Part shown: positions 1 through 5,248 of the stretch, piece after piece
How positions within the stretch are numbered: the stretch's first letter is position 1
How the letters are laid out: each line of letters opens with the position of its first letter
Source: Gemmatimonadota bacterium
GTDB taxonomy: Bacteria > Gemmatimonadota > Gemmatimonadetes > Palauibacterales > Palauibacteraceae
Direction: 5' to 3'
NCBI GenBank assembly: GCA_013042495.1
Contig: JABDQB010000364.1
Span: 1-5,248 of the forward strand
DNA length: 5,248 bases
Notes under the pieces: model-generated
The model's input: the letters and a program-made list of their open reading frames with translations, nothing else
The model's database searches: none
What the model was told of the DNA's origin: nothing
Made by a program: the position numbers and the translations under genes

Positions 1-257
1 GTCTGGTGGACAGCGTGACACACGCTTCGCCCTCGGCGCTCGAGACCGGCGTCGCGACGGGGGTGATGTTCGATCACTTCGACGCGCCCACCCTCTCCTG
101 GGCCCTCGACTTCGCGCGGGACCTGTACGCCAGGCCGGACCAGCTCGCCGGGGTGATCAGAGCGGGGATGGCGCCGGACTTCTCCTGGCACCGCAGTGGG
201 CTCGAGTACGAGCGGCTGTATCGCCAGGCCATCGATGACTTGAACGGAGCATCGTGA
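1..257 (+). CDS. glgA: Glycogen synthase, C-terminal fragment (5' end outside window)
   Basis: This is the C-terminal end of an ADP-glucose-dependent glycogen synthase, the GT5-family enzyme that extends alpha-1,4-glucan chains in the cytoplasm. The reading frame is open from the left edge (first whole codon at 3) to a TGA at 255-257. The first residues, LVDSV, match the family's G-L-(A/V)-D-(T/S)-V motif near the donor-sugar site; the preceding partial codon (xGT) is compatible with Gly. Next comes TGVMFDHFDAPTLSWAL, equivalent to the usual 'TGF-F---D---L--AL' segment. The C-terminal end has a GMAPDFSWHRSGLEYERLY stretch, typical of the terminal helix of GlgA ('DFSW--SA--Y--LY'). An internal GTG at position 6 is not a real start, because the homology runs through it. 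The stop overlaps the glgC start, and the pairing with glgC supports the call. The enzyme's length and N-terminal domain cannot be judged from here. Confidence 0.9.
   Translation, partial: LVDSVTHASPSALETGVATGVMFDHFDAPTLSWALDFARDLYARPDQLAGVIRAGMAPDFSWHRSGLEYERLYRQAIDDLNGAS
246..249 (+). promoter_or_regulatory. Ribosome binding site deciding the glgC start
   Basis: A GGAG lies inside the last codons of glgA. It is 7 nt from the ATG at 257 but only 4 nt from the in-frame GTG at 254. The normal spacing favours ATG 257, giving a TGATG stop-start overlap with glgA. The alternative GTG start would add one Met and use a GTGA overlap. Confidence 0.6.
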
Positions 258-1480
258 TGCGAGGCGACCTGCGAGTACTCGGGCTGGTGATGGCCGGAGG
301 CGAAGGCCGACGGCTCATGCCGTTGACCGAAGAGAGGAGCAAGCCGTCGGTGCCCTTCGGTGGCAGCTACCGTATCGTTGACTTCGTGCTGTCGAACCTT
401 CTGAACTCGGGCATCTATTCGAACTTCGTGCTCGTCCAGTATCGGTCGCAGTCTCTGATCCATCACCTGCGTGAGGGGTGGCGGCTCAGCACGCCCCACC
501 CGGACGACTTCCTCACGGTGGTTCCGCCACAGATGCGCGTCGGCAAAGAGTGGTACCGCGGGACGGCGGATGCCGTGTACCAGAACTTCAATCTCATATA
601 CGACTACCGTCCGGACTTGATCGCCGTCTTCGGGGCCGACCACGTCTACCGGATGCACATCGGCCACATGATCCGGTTTCACACGAAGAAGAAGGCCGAC
701 CTAAGCGTAGCCATGCTTCCGGTACCCGTTTCCGAAGCCTCGGGGTTCGGAGTCGCCGAGGCCGCCGCCGACGATACGATCGTCGCGTGGGCTGAAAAAC
801 CGGCCGATCCGCCGGAAATGCCGGATCGACCCGGCTGGGCCTACTCGTCGATGGGGAACTACATCTTCGAGCCCGGCGCCCTTGTGAAGGTGCTGCAACG
901 CGTGGTGGAGGAGGGTCTGGAGCCCGACTTCGGAAAGACGATCGTGCCCATGATGGTCGAGGATCCGGCGTATAGGGTCTCCGCTTATGACTTCCACCGG
1001 AACCGGGTTCCGGGCGTGAAGCCGTACGAAGAAGTCGGGTACTGGCGGGACGTCGGCAACCTGCAGGCATATTGGTCGGCCCACATGGACCTGCTGGGAG
1101 CCCAGCCGAGTTTCGACCTCAACAACCGCATGTGGCCCATCCATTCGCAGGCCTATCACCGGGCGAGTCCCCGCGTGCTGTCAGGAACGATCGAGGACAG
1201 CTCACTCGGGGTGGGCAGCGTGGTGGACGACGCCCGCATCGTCCGGTCGGTCATCGGGCGCAATACGTGGATCGAGAGCGGCGCGGAGATCGTCGATTCG
1301 ATCGTGATGGATCACTGCCGGATCGGTCATGACACCCGCATACACCGGGGAATCGTGGACCGCTACAACTTCGTGCAGGACGGCGAGGTGGTGGCAGCGG
1401 ACGCCGCGCCGTACAGAGAAGGGGCGCAGGTCGAGGGGAATCTCATCGCCTTGCGCCGAGGGCAAACCCGCCCCATCTGA
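257..1480 (+). CDS. glgC: Glucose-1-phosphate adenylyltransferase (ADP-glucose pyrophosphorylase)
   Basis: It makes ADP-glucose and pyrophosphate from ATP and alpha-glucose-1-phosphate, the committed and normally allosterically controlled step of bacterial glycogen synthesis. It is 407 aa from ATG 257, a usual family length. The nucleotidyltransferase domain (about residues 7-280) begins with the AGGEGRRLMPLT loop and then SKPSVPFGG. It also shows WYRGTADAVYQN (99-110), FGADHVYRM with the catalytic Asp at 128, AEKP with the sugar-phosphate Lys at 181, and YWRDVGNLQAYW with the second metal-binding Asp at 265. The C-terminal part (about 295-375) has hexapeptide-like repeats of a left-handed beta helix, as in GlgC. 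By alignment to E. coli GlgC, the activator-site Lys39 position is Glu26 here. The Asp usually following 'HxYxM' is His134, and GTL in the second metal motif is GNL. The main catalytic residues are intact, so an active enzyme is expected. It is coupled to glgA upstream and converges with the DUF402 gene downstream. Confidence 0.97.
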   Translation: MRGDLRVLGLVMAGGEGRRLMPLTEERSKPSVPFGGSYRIVDFVLSNLLNSGIYSNFVLVQYRSQSLIHHLREGWRLSTPHPDDFLTVVPPQMRVGKEWYRGTADAVYQNFNLIYDYRPDLIAVFGADHVYRMHIGHMIRFHTKKKADLSVAMLPVPVSEASGFGVAEAAADDTIVAWAEKPADPPEMPDRPGWAYSSMGNYIFEPGALVKVLQRVVEEGLEPDFGKTIVPMMVEDPAYRVSAYDFHRNRVPGVKPYEEVGYWRDVGNLQAYWSAHMDLLGAQPSFDLNNRMWPIHSQAYHRASPRVLSGTIEDSSLGVGSVVDDARIVRSVIGRNTWIESGAEIVDSIVMDHCRIGHDTRIHRGIVDRYNFVQDGEVVAADAAPYREGAQVEGNLIALRRGQTRPI

Positions 1481-1496
1481 TGGAATCCTGTCGCCT

Positions 1497-1513
1497 CTCC
1501 TGCGCTACAGGAG
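1497..1513. terminator. Small hairpin at the convergent gene junction, possible weak bidirectional terminator
   Basis: CTCCTG (1497-1502) and CAGGAG (1508-1513) form a perfect 6-bp stem with a 5-nt loop. It begins 16 bp after the glgC stop, and its loop contains part of the stop codon (1505-1507) of the minus-strand gene. There is no T-tract on either side, so it is not a classical intrinsic terminator. Its position between two convergent stop codons is the only further support. Confidence 0.3.
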
Positions 1514-2497
1514 CAGAACCAGGAGAGCCACGACGCACACGGCCAGCCCGGTCACGGCCAGGACCGGAAACCGTCGATCGAACACGGCCCGACTAACCGC
1601 GAATATCGACAGGAATACGGCCAGGGTCGCGTATAGTCCGGTCAGCGCCCCCTTCCACAGCTGGCTGTCCGGGTAGAGCATCACGGCGGCTCCCGAGACC
1701 ATGGTCCCGAAGAACAGCAGACGTTCAGTGACGGCCTCCTCCGGGCGCGGCCTTCGGGTGGCCGGCAGTTTGCCAGCCAGCGCGAGCACCAGCAGGACCA
1801 GGAGTTCGACCCCTATCAAACCGAACCAGGCGGCCCGCCCGGCGGTCAGACCCGCCCCCGGCTGAAGCGCATCGGTAAAGGCGGAAAAAGCGACCGACGT
1901 GATCGAGATCGCGCCCAGGGCGTAGATGCCGAACGCGATCAACCGACCGACGACCAGATTCGCGAAGAAGGTCCCTGGAGTGTCCCGTCGGAACCGGAGC
2001 GACGGCACGGCCTCGAGCGGGTTTCGGAGCACGACGGCCGGGGGCCACCGGTCGGCTCGCGCGGCCCGAAGCACGGCAGCGGCCTCCGCGCGTGTGCGCG
2101 CCACGTCCTCGGCACCGAGCCAGCCACGCTCCGCCGCCTCGGTCAACTCGTCTTCGTCCAGCAACCTCGGGGGACCATCCGGAGCCTGCCACACGTCGAG
2201 GAAGAGATCGGTGAGATGCCATACCGCCGTCTCGGGACGTGGTGGCTGCACGAAGTTGGTGTAGTATCCGAGAAAGGCAGCGTCCGCGTCGTAGACCGCT
2301 CCCACCTCGTAGGATTTTCCCGGGAACATGAACCACAGAATAGCCCCGCCGGAAGGGACCACGGCTCCCCCCACGGGCAGAGGTGGGTCGTCTGCCTCGA
2401 GCACGAGCAGGGTGATCTTGCACGCGGCTCCATCATGCAGGAGTTCCTGGGAGAAATGCTGCACGACATCAGGCGGACGGCGATACACGATGGCCAC
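1505..2497 (-). CDS. DUF402 domain protein with C-terminal multi-helix membrane domain
   Basis: This 330-aa protein has two parts. Residues about 4-158 look like a DUF402 domain (the FomD / Ntdp nucleoside-phosphate phosphatase superfamily). The signature elements are WFMFPGKSYEVGAVYD (55-70), GYYTNF (77-82), DLFLDVW (97-103) with two Asp, and LDEDEL (113-118). An Arg/Ala-rich helix (about 129-150) and a WPPAVV segment follow. Conserved acidic residues in these motifs bind divalent metal in characterised relatives, which hydrolyse nucleoside di- or triphosphates or nucleotide-linked phosphonates. Residues about 177-330 are strongly hydrophobic, with probable membrane segments near 178-206, 222-242, 258-275, 283-303 and 310-330, the last ending at the C-terminus. 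There is no signal peptide, so the DUF402 part probably faces the cytoplasm. The start is a GTG preceded 8 nt upstream by GGGGA; no in-frame ATG is nearby. The gene lies 67 bp after the beta-oxidation gene. Substrate and function of the fusion are unknown. Confidence 0.82.
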   Translation of the reverse strand: MAIVYRRPPDVVQHFSQELLHDGAACKITLLVLEADDPPLPVGGAVVPSGGAILWFMFPGKSYEVGAVYDADAAFLGYYTNFVQPPRPETAVWHLTDLFLDVWQAPDGPPRLLDEDELTEAAERGWLGAEDVARTRAEAAAVLRAARADRWPPAVVLRNPLEAVPSLRFRRDTPGTFFANLVVGRLIAFGIYALGAISITSVAFSAFTDALQPGAGLTAGRAAWFGLIGVELLVLLVLALAGKLPATRRPRPEEAVTERLLFFGTMVSGAAVMLYPDSQLWKGALTGLYATLAVFLSIFAVSRAVFDRRFPVLAVTGLAVCVVALLVLLL

Positions 2498-2504
2498 GGT
2501 GGGA

Positions 2505-2520
2505 GTCCCCGCGTCCCCGC
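2505..2520. repeat. Two exact tandem copies of an 8-bp unit
   Basis: GTCCCCGC occurs at 2505-2512 and again at 2513-2520, in the 67-bp gap between the fatty-acid oxidation gene and the DUF402 gene. On the minus strand each copy contains GGGGA, so the Shine-Dalgarno-like sequence of the DUF402 gene is duplicated. The remainder of the gap (2521-2564) shows no clear terminator or promoter. Confidence 0.6.
2506..2510 (-). promoter_or_regulatory. Probable ribosome binding site of the DUF402 gene
   Basis: On the minus strand this reads GGGGA, ending 8 nt before the GTG at 2497. It is the only purine-rich Shine-Dalgarno-like stretch at suitable distance and supports the GTG start, though it matches the consensus only partly. 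Confidence 0.4.
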
Positions 2521-2564
2521 GTGCCGGGACCCCTCGGGTGCGGGATCTGCGGTCGATCAGGCGT

Positions 2565-4745
2565 CTAGTTAAGATCGGTAAACGTCCGGTTCTGCTCGGC
2601 CATCCGCACCAGCAGCGGTGCGGGGGCGAAGCGGCTTCCGAGCGCGCCGGCGTATTCCGTCAGCGCATCATGGATCTTCTGGATCCCCTCGGCATCGGCC
2701 CAACGCAACAGGCCACCGCGGAACGGAGGGAACCCCGTTCCCAGGACCATGGCTAGATCCACGGAATCCGGTCCATCGACGACCTCTTCCTCCAGCGCGT
2801 GCGCGGCCTCGTTCACCATGCCGTACAGACAGCGACTGCGAACCTCTTCCGCATCCGAAGCGGAGGCCGCCGGCCCGGCCGCGAGCGCGCTGTTCTTCGC
2901 GAACAGGGCTTCAACAGTAGGGTCCGCCCCACGGTCCCTGCCGTCCTGATACCGATGAAATCCCAATCCGTTCTTCCTGCCCAGGCGGGCGTCATCGATC
3001 ATGCGGTCCAGGACGCCGGAGGGCGTCATCCGATCGCCGAACGACGACGCCATCTCCCGGCTGGCATGGCGCGCGACGTCGAAGCCGATCTCGTCCAGCA
3101 GCCGCAGAGGGCCCATCGGCATGCCGAAGCTCTCGAGCGCGGCGTCGATGTCTTCGACACCGCGCCCCTCCTCGAGCAGGAACCCGGCCTCGTTCAGATA
3201 TGGGGCAAGCAGCCGGTTCACGAGGAAGCCCGGCCGATCGGCGACCAGCACGGGTGTCTTGCCCAGCGCGAGGATGAGACCGAATCCGGTTGCCAGCGCC
3301 TCGGCGTCCGTGCGTGGCCCGGCCACCACTTCCACCAGCGGCATCTTGTGCACCGGGTTGAAGAAGTGGAGCCCCAGCACCGCACCGGGACGGACGACCC
3401 CGTTCGCCATCTCGTCCACTGACAGGGCGGACGTGTTGGTGGCCAATACCGCGTTCCCGGTTGCGGCCTCGGCTTCACGGAAGACCTGCTGCTTCACGGC
3501 CATGCGCTCGACGACTGCCTCGATCACGAGGTCCGCGTCCTCGATGTCTCCGTACTCCAGGGTACCCGTGATGAGGGCGAACTTCAGGGACGCTTCCTCG
3601 TCGCTGAAGACCCGTGCGACCGCTGCCTTGCGGAGCAGGTCGGCCGCATGGCGAAGTCCGGAGTCCAGGGCATCCTGCTCGATGTCCTTCAGCACCACCG
3701 GGATGTCGTGCGCGGCGGCGAGCTCGGCGATCGCTCCGCCCATCACGCCCGCCCCGATTACGCACATCTTCTCGACTGGCCGCCCGCGTTCCGTCACGTC
3801 GGGGGGCAATGCCTTCCGGGCCGCCTGCGACAGGCGAAAGACTCGGACGAGGTTACGCGACTCGGGCGTGACCGCGAGTTCGCCGAGCGCCGTGGCCTCG
3901 AGCGCGTACGCCGCGTCCGCTTTCAGGCCCACCGCGCTCGACAGGACGTCGATGGCCCTGTAAGGAGCCGGATAGAAGCTCCCAACCTCCGCAGCCGCCT
4001 GCTTTCGCGCGGCGCCGAACATGATTCGGCGTCCGGGTCCCGTCCTCTCCAGCAGACGCTGGGCGAACCCGAGCTGCGGCGTCGCGGGCTGGACGCGCTT
4101 ACTGACGACCTCGGCGGCGAACTCGCTCACGGCTGATCGGAATCGAGCCGATGGCGCCACACGGTCCACCAGGCCGATCCGCTGGGCGCGCGCGGGCCGC
4201 ACAGGCTTGCCGGACAGAATGATGCCCAGCGCGTTCTGCATCCCGACGAGCGCGGGAAGCTTGACCGTCCCTCCAAACCCGGGCAGGATGCCCAGGCGTA
4301 CCTCAGGAAGGCCGATCGACGTCGAGCTCCTGTCGGAGGCGATACGATAGTCGCAGTGGAGGATCAGCTCGGTGCCGCCCCCCATGCAGGCGCCGTCGAC
4401 CGCTGCGATCGTCGGTACTCGCAGGCGTTCGATCCGTCTGAATATGCGCTGACCCACGCTGGCGGCTTCGCGGGCCTGTGCGGCGGAAGAGAGGTTGGCG
4501 ATGGCCTCGACATCGGCGCCAGCGAAGAACGCGCCCTCCTTCCCGCTCTCAATCACGAGTGCCAGCATCTGGCCGTTCGCAATGCGCGATTCCAATTGGG
4601 AGAGCAACGCGTCCAGCTCCTGCATCAGCGCAGGCGTCAGCACATTGACGGACGCGCCCTGCCGATCGAAGGTCAACCAGCCAACGTGGTCACGATCGAC
4701 TTTGAAACTGAGGTCGCTGGTGGCTTCGGACGTCGAGGCGTTCAT
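2565..4745 (-). CDS. fadJ: Fatty acid oxidation complex alpha subunit (enoyl-CoA hydratase / 3-hydroxyacyl-CoA dehydrogenase)
   Basis: A 726-aa multifunctional beta-oxidation enzyme, close in length to E. coli FadJ (714) and FadB (729). It hydrates trans-2-enoyl-CoA and oxidises the L-3-hydroxyacyl-CoA with NAD+. The crotonase domain covers about 12-200. It has the oxyanion-loop segment AFFAGADVE (72-80) and MGGGTELILHCDYR, with catalytic Glu126. GLPEVRLGILPGFGG supplies the second catalytic Glu148. A linker (about 200-322) follows. The dehydrogenase Rossmann domain (about 325-505) has GAGVMG (331-336), Asp354 for the NAD ribose, NTSALS (437-442), and the catalytic pair His460 (in GLHFFNPVHKMPLVE) and Glu472. 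The C-terminal domains include PGFLVNR (505-511), GMPMGPLRLLDEIG (541-554) and GTGFPPFRGGLL (669-680). All key residues are present. The ATG start has only a poor ribosome site. No thiolase (fadI/fadA) is in the window. FadJ versus FadB cannot be decided from sequence alone. Confidence 0.95.
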   Translation of the reverse strand: MNASTSEATSDLSFKVDRDHVGWLTFDRQGASVNVLTPALMQELDALLSQLESRIANGQMLALVIESGKEGAFFAGADVEAIANLSSAAQAREAASVGQRIFRRIERLRVPTIAAVDGACMGGGTELILHCDYRIASDRSSTSIGLPEVRLGILPGFGGTVKLPALVGMQNALGIILSGKPVRPARAQRIGLVDRVAPSARFRSAVSEFAAEVVSKRVQPATPQLGFAQRLLERTGPGRRIMFGAARKQAAAEVGSFYPAPYRAIDVLSSAVGLKADAAYALEATALGELAVTPESRNLVRVFRLSQAARKALPPDVTERGRPVEKMCVIGAGVMGGAIAELAAAHDIPVVLKDIEQDALDSGLRHAADLLRKAAVARVFSDEEASLKFALITGTLEYGDIEDADLVIEAVVERMAVKQQVFREAEAATGNAVLATNTSALSVDEMANGVVRPGAVLGLHFFNPVHKMPLVEVVAGPRTDAEALATGFGLILALGKTPVLVADRPGFLVNRLLAPYLNEAGFLLEEGRGVEDIDAALESFGMPMGPLRLLDEIGFDVARHASREMASSFGDRMTPSGVLDRMIDDARLGRKNGLGFHRYQDGRDRGADPTVEALFAKNSALAAGPAASASDAEEVRSRCLYGMVNEAAHALEEEVVDGPDSVDLAMVLGTGFPPFRGGLLRWADAEGIQKIHDALTEYAGALGSRFAPAPLLVRMAEQNRTFTDLN

Positions 4746-4796
4746 GGAGTGGTTTCCGCGCCAGTGTCAGGGGCATGAAGTCCGGCGAGGCCATGT

Positions 4797-4810
4797 CCGG
4801 CTGTCGCCGG
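4797..4810. other. Compact inverted repeat in the 131-bp gap upstream of fadJ
   Basis: CCGGC (4797-4801) and GCCGG (4806-4810) form a perfect 5-bp stem with a 4-nt loop. It lies about 50 bp upstream of the fadJ start in the gap 4746-4876. There is no T-tract. In this G+C-rich gap such a hairpin may be chance. I see no convincing -35/-10 promoter for fadJ in the rest of the gap, although it is long enough to hold one. Confidence 0.3.
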
Positions 4811-4876
4811 GGGTGCTGCCAGGACGCCGCCGCGCGCGGGTTTCACGCGCAGCCGCTCCCGGAGATCGTCACAGAA

Positions 4877-5248
4877 TCAGAGGCGAATGCGTTCGTCGCC
4901 GTTTGTGACATCGAGACGAAGCGTGTCCACCTGCGCCGGGTCGATCTTGAGATTCCAGACGAATTCGCCGACCGGGATCCGTATCCGGGTGTTGACCCAC
5001 CAATCTGCAGAGGGCAAAGCCTGCGTGACATACCCCTCCGCGCCCGTCGTGTCGGCGTACACCTGGCGTCCCGTCTCCGTCAAGATCGACTGCTCGATGT
5101 CGAAGTACCCGGCGTACGCGTCGTCTTCCCACGTGTCCCGCACCGCCTTGAACTCGTCCACCTGGGTGGTGACCGAATCCTGCATCGCGGTAAACTGGTC
5201 GAAGAGAGCCTGTTTCTCGCGATCGAGGCGGCCTTCCACGCCCTCGAG
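4877..5248 (-). CDS. Uncharacterised protein, C-terminal fragment (5' end outside window)
   Basis: I do not recognise the family. The minus-strand frame ends with TGA at 4877-4879 and remains open to the right edge. A GTG at 5239 could be a start, but the frame continues beyond it (LEG before it), so a larger protein cut by the window is more likely. About 124 codons are visible. The first 40 or so residues are charged and helix-forming (REKQALFDQFTAMQDSV, then TQVDEFKAVRDTWEDD). The second half looks beta-rich: GRQVYADTTGAEGYV, then LPSADWWVNTRIRIPVGEFV, ending VDTLRLDVTNGDERIRL. The 'DTTGAEGYVTQALPSADWWV' pattern recalls transthyretin-like or carboxypeptidase-regulatory-like beta sandwiches ('D-nG-y----LP-G-y-v'), but this is only a resemblance. 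Whether it is exported cannot be judged without the N-terminus. It lies on the same strand as fadJ, 131 bp upstream, and is probably a separate transcription unit. Confidence 0.6.
   Translation of the reverse strand, partial: LEGVEGRLDREKQALFDQFTAMQDSVTTQVDEFKAVRDTWEDDAYAGYFDIEQSILTETGRQVYADTTGAEGYVTQALPSADWWVNTRIRIPVGEFVWNLKIDPAQVDTLRLDVTNGDERIRL

Noticed and set aside
74..682. Minus-strand open frame (202 codons) spanning the glgA end and the glgC start
   Set aside because: It runs antisense across two real genes whose protein motifs are intact, and its translation has no recognisable domain.
1725..2423. Minus-strand open frame (232 codons) within the DUF402 gene
   Set aside because: It is Arg/Gly-rich, in another frame of the same strand, and lacks the DUF402 motifs and hydrophobic helices of the 330-aa frame, so it is a shadow.
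1505..2497. Assignment of the DUF402 protein as FomD (fosfomycin biosynthesis)
   Set aside because: Only the superfamily is supported. No other fosfomycin or phosphonate biosynthesis gene is in the window, and the membrane extension is unlike FomD.
2498..2564. Possible intrinsic terminator or promoter between fadJ and the DUF402 gene
   Set aside because: I found no stem longer than about 3-4 bp, no T-tract and no credible -35/-10 pair, so co-transcription is at least as likely.
3001..3963. Long plus-strand open frame (320 codons) opposite fadJ
   Set aside because: It is antisense to a fully motif-supported gene, is extremely rich in Ser, Arg, Ala and Thr, shows no recognisable domain, and is the usual third-position artefact of high-G+C DNA.
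4495..4908. Plus-strand open frame running from within fadJ across the 131-bp intergenic gap
   Set aside because: Most of it is antisense to the conserved crotonase domain and the rest is low-complexity Arg-rich translation with no recognisable motif.

Overview
The window is ordinary, high-G+C bacterial chromosome with no mobile element, RNA gene or CRISPR array that I can see. Gene content and protein style (a glgA–glgC pair, a fused trifunctional-type fatty acid oxidation alpha subunit, and a DUF402 protein ending its soluble part in a 'WPP' stretch) fit a Gram-negative-type environmental lineage. Gemmatimonadota would suit best, but that assignment is an impression from protein style and is not proven here.

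Layout. The left quarter is on the plus strand: the last 84 or so codons of a glycogen synthase (glgA), then a complete glucose-1-phosphate adenylyltransferase (glgC) whose start codon overlaps the glgA stop, so the two are a translationally coupled glycogen-synthesis pair. The remaining three quarters are on the minus strand and converge on glgC. Read in their own direction these are the C-terminal end of an uncharacterised protein (cut by the right edge), a 131-bp gap, a complete FadJ/FadB-type multifunctional beta-oxidation enzyme, a 67-bp gap, and a DUF402 protein carrying a C-terminal bundle of four or five membrane helices. The stop codons of glgC and the DUF402 gene are only 24 bp apart, and a small perfect hairpin lies at that junction.

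How the genes work together. GlgC makes ADP-glucose from glucose-1-phosphate and ATP, and GlgA polymerises it into glycogen; the two form one functional unit for carbon storage. The minus-strand enzyme carries out the hydration and dehydrogenation steps of fatty acid beta-oxidation; its thiolase partner is not in the window. The DUF402-membrane protein lies downstream of it and could be co-transcribed, but no functional link is evident.

I found no convincing new multi-gene system. The most unusual item is the DUF402-plus-membrane-domain architecture; the next is a set of non-consensus residues in GlgC that may bear on its allosteric control.
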